64,000 nucleotides of DNA, taken from Aporrectodea caliginosa. Taxonomy: Eukaryota > Annelida > Clitellata > Crassiclitellata > Lumbricidae. How positions within the stretch are numbered: position 1 is the stretch's first letter; each line of letters starts with the position of its first letter. Both the position numbers and the translations under genes were made by a program. The notes below the pieces were generated by a model, which was given only the letters and a program-made list of their open reading frames with translations, made no database searches and had not been told where the DNA came from. Positions 1 through 11,100 of this stretch are shown here, piece after piece. The stretch is from positions 324,501 through 388,500 of the forward strand of contig JACEVL010000021.1 in the NCBI GenBank assembly GCA_020284085.1, in the 5' to 3' direction.

Positions 1-87
1 CGCAACATTGTGGCTACTTATTTGCTGCTGTTCAGTGAGCCACAGAATCTGGGCAGACCATCCTGAGCTGCAAATAGCAAAGCTGTT

Positions 88-297
88 CTTGTGAGAATCA
101 TTCCAGACAGTGTCAGACTCAACAGCAATGTCCGTTACTACCCAGCCAATGTGAAACAGGGTAGATGTCGTGTCTGTAAAAGAACACAACATTCGGCTGT
201 GGTGTCTGTCGCGTTTACTGCTACAAAGACTACCGTAAACAGCTCTCAGAGTGACTGCTTACCTGCAAATTTTGCAGGTAAGCCTAATGAAGTATAG
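88..297 (+). pseudogene. Possible piggyBac-type transposase C-terminal cysteine-rich tail, frameshifted
   Basis: A short reading frame contains GRCRVC (Cys codons at 166 and 175). A second C-x2-C pair (Cys codons at 198 and 207, GCGVCRVYCYKDY) lies in another frame. A C-x2-C pair followed by a second Cys pair and an LC/YC-like segment is typical of the C-terminal zinc-binding tail of piggyBac-like transposases. The frame change and the short length point to a decayed remnant cut off by the window start. No DDE core is visible, so the family call is tentative. Confidence 0.33.
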
Positions 298-464
298 GCA
301 TGGACAAGAACAAGCAGTCGCTATGGCATTTCTCTAGTGACATATGAAACATATGCATGTTCCAATATTGGAACAATGCCATGTTCCAATAATGGAACAA
401 AACTTATATGAGCTATAAAAAAATATTTGATGAAATTTTCACAAAAGTGAGTTGATTCCTTTTA
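298..464. other. Non-coding spacer with a short palindromic motif
   Basis: The sequence is AT-rich. Two nearby copies of a palindromic motif of the form TTCCAATANTGGAA lie at about 360-400. No gene is seen. Confidence 0.4.
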
Positions 465-818
465 TTAGTTAATATGACGTTGTAAAATATCTAAAAAATT
501 TAGCAAAATAAAATTTGGCCACGAATGGGTTAATACGTGCCCCACCCAGTTCTTCTGTCTTTCTCTTATTGTTGTTATTAGCGATCGTTTTTCATCAACC
601 ATTTGTAGTACCTCGTCGTTCGTTATATGCTCAGTCCAGCTCACCTTCTCCATCCTTCTCCAGATCCACATCTCAAAAGCTTCTAATTTCTTAATCTCAT
701 CTTTCCTGATGGTCCAGGTCTCTGACCCATATAGTGCCACACTCCATACCAGTGTTTTGACCAGTCTTTTCTTTAGGCTTTTATTTAGCCCTCCTCTCAA
801 CAATTCTCCTCTTTTCAT
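465..818 (-). mobile_element. LINE reverse transcriptase C-terminal fragment (RTE/endonuclease-RT type)
   Basis: A - strand frame of 117 codons contains LVKTLVWSVALYGSETWT, then an EAFEMWIWRRMEKVSWTEHI block and ITTIRERQKNWVGHVL. This series is the hallmark of the region C-terminal to the RT palm in the widespread animal endonuclease/reverse transcriptase LINEs. Only this tail is present; the endonuclease and RT core are missing. The element is therefore 5'-truncated and dead. Confidence 0.82.
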
Positions 819-916
819 GAAAGCATCTTACTACTTACTTACTATATTTGCTGATGGGCTTCAAATATTTAAAAAGTCCATATATCTGAATGGAAACGAT
901 ATTTAGAGGTGAACAT

Positions 917-1085
917 AGTTGCTTTGCCCGTGTACTGCACGGGTTATCTCTACCTTAAATAGGCGTATTATTTGTTCCCCGTACTACACGGGTTATCTCT
1001 ACCTTAAATAGGCGTATTATTTGTTCCCCGTACTACATGTGCACGGGTTATCTCTAAATTATAATAGGCGTATTATTTGCTAAAT
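917..1085. repeat. Three-copy tandem repeat, about 60-bp unit
   Basis: Three units share the string ACGGGTTATCTCTA followed by AATAGGCGTATTATTTG. They begin near 927, 985 and 1045, and the third has a small insertion. Downstream to about 1185, two copies of a GTGACGTAA-containing segment follow. The function is unknown, and it may be the tail of a mobile element. Confidence 0.7.
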
Positions 1086-1185
1086 AATAGACGAAGTTTT
1101 GCCGTTAGCCCGCGTGACGTAAGATTGCATAATTAGCCGCGTGACGTAATTTAAGATTGCATATTTAGCCAGTGTGACGTGGACA

Positions 1186-1858
1186 AATGGCCATGGTATT
1201 ATAAAGATAGCCTCGTCGAAGCAGTTGGAAATTTAAAATGTCCATATATCGGCGTTTAAATAAAATTGCGAGCTGAAAATAGTCGCGATGACCTAGACGC
1301 GGCGTAATAATGTTTTGTAAAATTTTGTAAATCGCTAAAGCGTTCCGTTTCGGAGCCTTTAGACAACGGACATACATACAAACAAACATACAAACAAACA
1401 AACGGAAGGACAACGTAAACAGACTGCGACTTATAATATAGATACTTACGTCCCATCCTGTGCGCTGCAACTTTCGCGGCTCTGCGTTGTTTCTCTCACA
1501 ACCGGGCAATTATAATTGAAAGTATTTGCTTATTTCTCAGCCACACAGACGTATTCTTGTTTGCCACTGTCTTGTCAAATAGGATCATTTGAATTTGCAT
1601 CAATATAGACGGGAGCTAACAGAAAATTTGTTGCAAACTCTGGCTAAATAGGTATAACAAGGACTGTCTTGATTCGTTTCCAGCGTATTACTTATGTTTC
1701 AATAATGTGTGTAGGACTACTGTGTATGTATATTTATGACTGCATGCTTTCTTGTATCATTGTGTCTATTATTTACATTGAAAGTGTTTCAAGGCTCTAA
1801 CAGGAGCTTCAGGTTGAATATTGCTAATTCGATGGATGTTTTGTTCTGTTACGTTTAG
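1186..1858. other. Gene-free stretch upstream of the first Ig exon
   Basis: Nothing coding was recognised. It should hold, or be part of, the intron before the Ig exon. No signal-peptide exon with a phase-1 donor could be identified here, so the start of gene 1 probably lies before the window. Confidence 0.4.
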
Positions 1859-2182
1859 GTCAATATTGGAGAGGTGATCTACTAGACATGCAGTCAACGT
1901 TTATTGCAGATGTTGCTGGATCAAGCAACATCACGTTGGAGTGGGCTTCCGGTTATGAGGCTAACGCCACGCTTTGGTTTTTCACTCCATTGAGCAATAT
2001 ATCATCCATTCTCATTTCGGATGGATATGAGATACACAGTGACTATCAGCAGCAGTATGGACTTCGTCGTGCAACGGACGATTCATCGGTACTCATTATT
2101 CATCAGCTGTCGAATGTGACTGAGGGAACCTACATTTGCCGAAGCCATGGGATCTTTAACTCGTCATTGCTGCTGACAATTC
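1859..2182 (+). CDS. Gene 1 exon: Ig-like domain (phase 1-1)
   Basis: The acceptor is TTTAG before 1859 and the donor is C|GTATGT at 2183. The frame opens with QYWRGDLLDMQS and ends in LLLTI. The F-strand signature LSNVTEGTYICRSHG is clearly Ig. The B-strand position where the partner cysteine is expected reads NITLEWASG, so the canonical disulfide partner is missing. Several N-x-S/T sequons are present. The symmetric phase 1-1 is usual for exons encoding a single Ig domain. Confidence 0.75.
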
Positions 2183-5100
2183 GTATGTCCTAAGTGCTCA
2201 GTTCAGTTACAAAGTCCTATGATTCGTTTTAATCTAATATATTCTGACCTGATGATGTTGCAAATATCTTTCGAAGATTACAAAGGTGTTAAAGAGCATA
2301 TTTAATGAGATCAACATAACACGCCGAAAATATCTTTTAGGTTTATTGAACCACAGAAATTTCCTGATAATTCATTGACTTTGTTTGGACTCCACATTGA
2401 ATCATTTGTCCGACCCTTAGCGTTATGTTAACGAGGTGAATAATCAATACGAGAAATTGTATTATAATAATAATGGTTACAGATCATTTGAAAGAATAGT
2501 TACTGACAGGACTCGTTTAGTTTGCGTTGCCTGAACAGAGAACAAACTGTTCATCATCTTTCATTGTATTTAGTTAGTCAGATCAGTTCAAAAATCTTTA
2601 TTTTTAGGCATACTACAAGAAAAACCTTATTATTTTCGTCTGAAATCCGGATTTATTTCAATATTAGCTTTTCCGATGTCAATGGAGCCACTGTTCGGTC
2701 CAATAGCTGGAGGAACGAACATCACGATTACTTGGTTCAGCAACAATTGATTATTTATCGAAATACGTTGGTCGATATCTACCAGAAATCACGGGTTTTA
2801 GAAACGTCTATATCGGAAGTGATTTGTCTGCAACATCACTGTCCTTACTACCTAATGGCAGGTTAGAAGAATACGTTACTCTATGCGGGAAAAATTATAA
2901 TGTATTGCTTTTTGGCGCTATGAGAAAAAGATAAAAAAGAAACAAACATACTTTCCATTGGAAATATTAGTCCATTTGAATGCATTTTATAAGAGTGATT
3001 TTTATCTCTGTAATCCCATATCTTGATTTAAAATTGTACTAACTCTTTAGCTATGCATATTTATCTGAATAATAAAAATTCTGCATAAAATCGTAAAATT
3101 TATGATATTATGCAGAAGTTTGATTAGCTTTATCAATAGCGCATTGGATAACGCGCTGGCATGGAGAGCGAGAGGTACCGAGTTCGAGTCCCGTAGGGCG
3201 GATTTGCTTTGTAGGCTGCTATTAGCGCCGTGTATTGCAGGCTGTCTGTTCTGTTAGTAGTTAAGATTTAAATTGCATAACATGTAAGTGTAGGCCTACA
3301 GCGCAGTGCGTTTGTCAGGCGCTTCAATAAAAAGAAAAAGATTATTATTATGTAGGACTACCAGTATTGCTATTACATTATTCCTTGTTATTGATAATAT
3401 TTTAAAATAAATTCCTTTTAAACAAATTCCAACTTATAGCCTACTACTATCCTATGCCATATGATGAGATTTCATCTGATTTGATGCAGTATAATTATAA
3501 TCCTTTGATGTTATGTAAAATCTTTTCTAAACTGATCCGTTCAATGAATAGGCCTACACGGTGTAATGGTTTTAACATACTGACAAAACACTTTGATTTT
3601 CAACTTCAGCTCAACATTCGATGTTGTGGCTGTATCTCCAAAAACAACAGAATCGTCAATTGGACAACCCCTGCCTGTTATTATTGAATTCTTGCCAACT
3701 CCGTTCAACATGACTTTCAACAGAGCGTTCACTTATCTGCCTAACCCAGAAATTACAGGCATCTTTCAAAACAACTTCATTGTGGCGTACGTATTCTTTT
3801 GTGGTTAAAACAAGTTTCTATTATGTGGCAACTTTTTCTACTTGATTGGAGATTAAAGTAGATCATATTATCAGATGAGGAAACACTATGGGAAACTAGA
3901 TAAGGAAAGTCAAGAAAATGTCGTTAAGAAATCAAAGCAAATTTAATAATAATAGCCACAATTCTAATTTTAGAAAATATAAAAGGAATTACTTGAATAT
4001 AAGCACACACCAGAAAAATTAACCAAAAAGTCAAATGGAGCGCAGACCCTAAGAACTCCCAAAGACTCAATTCTACCCTGGGCTCTATCTTAAGCACCTC
4101 CCCTTGGTTTCTCGTTACGTGGTTGGTCCACGACGCTTAACCCGGGTGACAAAGATGGGAAACCAATTTTACGAGGGGTAATCGGACCTGCTGGGCATGG
4201 TGAGTCTGTCTGCCGAAAACCACGCCGACTTTATCAGATAACTCTTTCGGTGATGAAAATATTAGCCGCTTATGCTAGAATGTCATCCACGTTAGACATC
4301 AAACCATTTACGCAGCACCCGTGGTGACTACTTCTACAGAAATTGAAAGTTTATCAGTTTTTAACCAGTTGCGTTCATGATAACTGATTTATGGAATTAA
4401 ACGAGTATTGATCAAACGAATATTGATTGATTAATTGAGTTTTGAAATGCGCTTGTTTCTTTCAAACCAATGGTAGACTTGCCAAATAGAATTTCAGATA
4501 ACCGCCATCAAAAATTAAGCGCGCTATTATAAGCAGTTGCGTTTAACTTTCAGCCATGGTACTGCCCGCTTATCGAGGCTACTTAGCGTCCAGGGTAGAA
4601 ATGGTGATGATTGATAATGACGAAGACGATATGATGAGGACGATGGTTACATTAATGACAAAGTAAGGGCTAGCTCGTTTAAAGACCAATTGCGAATGTA
4701 TTCGACACAAAGTCATAGACAACAGTACGTAAGTGCAGTGGGAGAATGTGCCTGAAATGCGGTCCAACGAACGATAAGGTATGATGGGCTCGAGTTGAAG
4801 TCCGGCAGCGCGACACCTGCATATTTTCATCGACCTCAGAGCACAGAGATCGTCGACCCAAGGGCGAAACTGTTCCGTCTTTGCTTGCTATGGTCGTGTT
4901 TTCTCATTCGATCTGGACTTCACACTTCTGGTACATAGTCTTTCATGCAAATAAGTGTGTTGTCTTTCGCTACAGTGATGGCAAGCTGTTGGACGTAACC
5001 GGTCGAAGTCTGTCATCCGTTGCTAAACCAATCATCCAGCTGACTGTCATCATAACTCGAGCAGAAGATAACAGCTCAACGTCAATTGCATCAACCACAT

Positions 5101-8100
5101 CGTCGTCAAGAGTAATGGACGTTTCTGTTAACAAATTCACGTGAAGCAATATGCTACTGGCTTGATGAAGTATTTTACTCTAACTTATAATATTTCCTCC
5201 GATATCGCTTAGAATGCAGCATATAATCAAATGATTGGATCGATGAAATTTGTTCGCACGTAGCTTTAAATAATACCTTTGAAATTTAGTTTGAGCATTA
5301 AGTTATAACGCAAATGAGCACTCAGAAGGAACAGCGATAGTTACAACCCGGTTTTCTTGATTACACTCAGACTTCAAAACTACTTAGAATTTCGTTAATC
5401 CTTCTGATCTGCTTACACAACTACTAACTATGAGGTCATATTCTAACCGCTGCATTGCAGGTTTGTACAGTTCAACCAGGGAATGATACTTTCATGCAAT
5501 GTCCAATTCCTCCTTTGAATCTCCCAGATGATTTTCTCGAGGCCCTAAACTCACAGTACAACACCAACACAAGCAGAAGAAGGCTAAGCATAAATCCAAG
5601 CCACGAGTTTATGGCAAACTCTCATCGTCTTCTCTCTCGCATGAAACGTGATAGGCCTACTAACTGTGGACCAAATGGAACTGATTGCGCCAACATTTAT
5701 CTTGGATTCATTCTGGACGGATACAAGGAATACGAGAACATCAATGACACTCTTCCAGACATAAAGTTCATCTTCTACTCGGCTCCTGAAATAAATTCAT
5801 CTGATGCGTTAATTGAATTCGATCCGTTCGAAGACGAATTGATTTACGTGAAGGTGAGGAGTTGCATTATTTACCATTCTTTAAACACACTGCATATCAT
5901 CGGGGATGTGAGCGTGGCTTGGCGTAATGGCGTATCATTCATGCACTCTACTGCAACAGGGCTGTGTTTATGAAAGCTGCAGCTTTGTCGAGAATGTTGA
6001 AAGCACCAGACTGCTTGGTGTTGTCGGCGATTGGAGAGAAGTGTTTAATGACATCAACGATAGATTAAAATATATATCAAGTTTATATCAAGGACCTGTG
6101 TGAACTTTGTCGATCGTATTACGCGATGGGATGATGAGATCGCAAGACGTTTGCTGATTTTGTCGTTTCTATGTCTAGTTCAACGACTTTGATGGTATTC
6201 TTTATAACCTCTTTTACATAATAAGAAATTAAAACTTAAAAATTGTGTGCATCTTATTTTGAGTTCCGCTACTCTACCGAACAGTCAAAATCGATGGTGC
6301 GAGGAGCGTTAATTGAATGCAACTTGGAAACCAATTCCCATCTTCACTCTAGAGTCATTTCAAATGTGTTTGACCAATTGGCGCATTTGGAATCATTTAA
6401 TAATTGTAGCGTATTAAGTTTTATTATGATAAGCAGAAAGCAACAAAAACATAAATTTCTACAGATTTATTTTAAGGTCGCCGTTAACGCGTGCGATTAA
6501 CGCGTAAAAAAGTTTGGATTAATTTTTTAACACGTTAATCACACGTTAATTAAATTCGGTGTGTTATTACCTCGATTCACAAAGTAGAGATAATTATCTG
6601 TGATTCAGGCGTTAAAGGTAAAACGCCAAATGAACAAGTCCTATTTTGAGTAGTCGCGGGTCAGCCTCGTTTGGTCGCTGCTGTTTTGTTTCTGGTCTTT
6701 CTTTCTTGAGTTTAGTAGTGGAATGGTTGATTCTAAATTTTATTTCATAACAAATTAAAATGGAATCAAAGGCGCAAAAACGGTCTTGAACGGAAGTTTT
6801 ATCTTTAAAACCAGTGATACGGTGATTTGCAAATTATTGCAAAACAGAATTTAAATATCATCGGAGCAATTCGTCGCTTACTTATCACCTGCGAACTAGT
6901 CATGCTTAGATTATCAGTCATGATGGGCCGTCGATATCATCCACTAAAGTATCGGCCCCTCGCCAGACTACATTGGTTGAACTTCAGGAGGTGGCAAGAC
7001 CAATGGACCAAGGCAAATATTATAACAACATCACTAACGCCATCGCAAGATGGGTTCCTGAGAATGGTCGAACAATAAATATTGTCACTGATGAAGGGCT
7101 ACAGGAAGTTATTCGTGTTGCCAGTGGAAACCACTCGTATACCTTGCCTTCCACGTCAGTCATAAGCAATCGAATTGACGATTTATACGAGTAAGAGAGA
7201 AACAAGATCAGTCAGGTTATGGCAGGAGTTGAATTTGTTGCTCTAACAGGCGACTATTGGTCATCGGTGGCTAATGACAGCTACCTCGGTGGTACTGGTC
7301 ATTTTATTGACAAGGATTGGAGTTTCCACTCATTTGCACTATGCGTTAAACATAGTGAAGAACGACATTATTCGGAAAACTGTGCAGAACACTTTTCCTC
7401 AGTGGCGAGATACTGGGAGTTTACGAGAAAGTGACGACGTTTGGCACGGTTAATGAGCGTAATATGACAGCAGCTTTAGGAATGCTGCCATTCGAGATCA
7501 TGCCCTGTGCGGCACACAGCCTTCAGATGCCTGTGAATAAAGCAGTTGCAGAGTTTGGAATTGATGGCCTCTTTGCCAAATGCCGAAGAATTGTGGGACA
7601 CTTTTAGCATAGTCCTGCGAACAGCATTGAGTTGAAAACACAGCAGTTGCAATTCTATCAGCGACATCTAGTCTGTATCGTTCAACGCCTGTTTTTGTGG
7701 AGGAGAACTAAGAGATTGTTTTTGTGAAGGAGCAGTGAGAACAGTGGCTCATCTTCAGAGTCTGGTGACAGTTCATGTGTAGTTTCACCTTTATAAAAAG
7801 TTTATATCATTTTAACGGTATCTCAAAATAAAAACCTGCTTTCAGCAGTTGACTTATTTGAAAAGTGTTTATCTGTTTATTTATTTGTTTCTGTTATACA
7901 AAACCGTTCAGTAAGCTAAATGGAATTATTCAATATGCCTAAGTCACAGGTTATTAACACTGTTTTGTATAGAAAGTAAGCATTCAGTAATTTATGCTTT
8001 ATAGAAAATATTAATATACTTGAAGGAATTGTGTAAAATGTCGATTAATTTGCAGTTAATGCTATTAAAAAATTTAATCGTTCGATTAATCGCGGTTAAA

Positions 8101-11100
8101 TTTTTTAATCAAACAACAGCCCTAATTTCTAATTTATTTAATATAATTGCGTGAAACAGTTATTTAATTAAGAGTAATTATATGGTATTTAAATATTTAT
8201 AAAATGTAGACAGAACGAACGTATGATGTTTCGTAGGGAAGGAACATGTTGCGTGGCTGTCGCCTAGAAGATTACTTGGTCCACATTGGCAATCAGATTT
8301 GTATCAACAGCGACTTACAGGACAGCCAGCTGAGCTGTCGACCACCAAAAGAAAAGCCATCGTCAACAATGAACGATACGATCTACTGTGGTCAATATCT
8401 GAGAATTACAGTATGTTGTAATTAACAACTATTTTGTAGTGACACGCCAATTATTAGTAGCGAGGTTGTTTGTGTGAGCCACTGGCGATGTCTATTTCCA
8501 TAATTATATTTTGTTAATCAAAGCAAATGCACAATATTCATGTTAGTTTTTGCTTAAACCAAATGATCTTCAGTTCAGATATCCCAGGTTTGACTGTTGT
8601 TGTTGAATCAGATTGGCAACCAGGAACCGTTGTCATTTCTACCATATTATCATTGAATTGTACCACAACATAAGTCATTACGTGATATAACTGTTATCCA
8701 TCGGTTATACATGTAATATAGAAATGAATAATTAGAGTTGAGGCGCTATTCGATATCCGTGTACTATTTATTATATAAACAATTTTTAACTTTCTTCTAT
8801 AATATCATTAATGGCAATATCATGCAAAAACATTTGCACGATATTAATGTCATCTGTCTGCAACAAATGGGCAATAATTGCTACACCAATTGTATCTACA
8901 TTGTAGATATAATAATATTATGGTTGTCGTTACACTACATGGAATTCCATTACCTTATTTCAGATAACTCTTGGATACAAGCAGTATCCATACGCCTGCC
9001 TTTCTTACACAGACCATTCAAAGAAATTCGCAGGTAGTCATTCGAGTCTATTACCATCAGACGGAGGCATATGATAACATCAAAACTAGCTGGAGCTCTC
9101 TTGATTAGATAAGCTGAGAGTCCCAAATGGAATGAACACGCAGGCTTATGGGAAAACCAAATCTTGAGTCGATGCATGTTGGACGGGTATACGGACGACA
9201 GATATACAGATAAACCGTAATCGTCATTGAACGTTTATGTAGAAGTTCAGCAGACGTACTGCCGACCTCACAACACAAGATCATGATCGAGTGAAGAGGT
9301 TCCAACCACAGGCAATATAGTGTCAAATAAGGTTCATGAATCCAGTCCGATTTATAAGATTTAGTATAATAATACAGCAAGATAATAGTATAATACAGCG
9401 TGCCACAATGCAGTCGAGAGTCGTGACAAATTCTTCTTCAGATGGGCTTCAACCATTCGAATCGGTTCGCTTTTGTTGACTAAGCAGCATGAACTTTTCA
9501 AAACTTTGAAAAGTTGTTTAATATGCAGTTGTCAAGGCTTTCAATTCGTCGTTGTTGGAAGGTTTACATGCTGATGCTCATATAGTCTACAGCGAGCCAT
9601 AGAAAGTTCTCTGTTCAGTGTGTGAAAAAGTTTGTCTTTTCAGAAGAGTAGACTGTGCACCCAACGACTTCCATATAATTATAGCCTGTCACGATGAGAG
9701 ACCTTTCACGACAACAAACGTTCATGATATCGCCGTCGACTGCAGTATACACTCACTCACCCATCCACACACCCACCGCTCACTCGCTAACTCACTCACT
9801 CACTCATTCACTCACCCGCCCATCACCTCGTCACTCACTCACTCACCTCACTCACTCACTCATCATCACCACACCACTCACTCACTCACTCAATTCACTC
9901 ACTCACTCACTCCTTCACTCACTCACTCACTCACTCACTCACTCACTCACCAATCACTCACTCATCTCACTCACTCACTCACTCACCACTGCAGGCTCAC
10001 TCACTCACTCACTCATTCAGTCCACTCACTCACTTAAGAGATTGACTAGTTTATATCGCAATACATGCAATGACTTCTAGAGCGTCATTAGCAGATATTA
10101 GTAGGCTACCATGATGCAGCAAGCATAATAACGAGTGCGTGAGTGATTTTGAGTGAGTCTCATGCAGATGACTAAAAATCCAAATTTGAGGTTTTTACAG
10201 TAAGCTAAGCCTTGAGCACGCTGAATAACAACTGAGCTACCTTTAAAACTGAATATCCGGCTATAACAGTTGGCAGGGAGATAACACAGCAATCGTACGT
10301 AGGCACTAATATGATGCATGCATAAGAACTTAGGGCGCACATGCCTGACACCAAAGCCAGGAAAATGATGTTAGCTGAATAAGATTTTTGAGTTCAAAGT
10401 GTAATAATACCCCTCTTCGTCCTCGAATAATTATTCGTTCATGTTGAATATGCATTTTTCAAAGATATTTTTCATAAGTAACCTGTAATCAGAAATAAAG
10501 TACTGAATCTACCAGAATTCGATTTCAATAGTTGCAATAATTTTGGGAGTGCACTTTCCAAGATGGCGGAAGCCGGAAACACAGAAATATGCACCAAGCT
10601 CATAGAAGAGGCTACAATGAAAATAAAGGACCAAGTCGTAGTTCCAGGAAGACGGAATCCAAGATCGTAGTGAGAAAGTCAGGAAGACTACTTTCCATGG
10701 CGGAAAACAGTATTATAAGAAATAGGCATATTTCAGCTCATAGGTATGTGACAAATGAACCCTCCAATTTCATAGTTCCGGAGGTCAAGGAATCCACTTA
10801 TCGTAGTGAGAAGAGTCTGTCAATACCACTTTCCAAGAGGGCAAGATGGCCGCCAAACACAGAAATATGCATATTGCAGCTCATAGGTATGCTACAATGA
10901 CAACTGAACCCTCCACTTTCATAGTTCCTACCTGGTCAAGGAATCCATTTATCGTAGTGAGACTAGTCTGTCAATACTAATTTCCAAGATGGCGGCCAAG
11001 ATGGCCGCCAAACGAGAAAGTTATGCAGGATCTCAGCTCATAGGTATGCTACAATGACAAATGAACCATCCACTTTCATAGTTCCGAGGTCAGGGAATCC

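Noticed and set aside
917..1085. CRISPR-like array
   Set aside because: Three adjacent tandem units without unique spacers, in an animal genome.
3133..3200. tRNA gene
   Set aside because: Box A and box B are present but the acceptor stem does not close and an unrelated body follows, so it is a SINE head. The same applies to 60331-60445.
9618..10080. Two overlapping open frames of SLTH/THSL repeats
   Set aside because: They are translations of the (ACTC)n microsatellite with no start context or homology.
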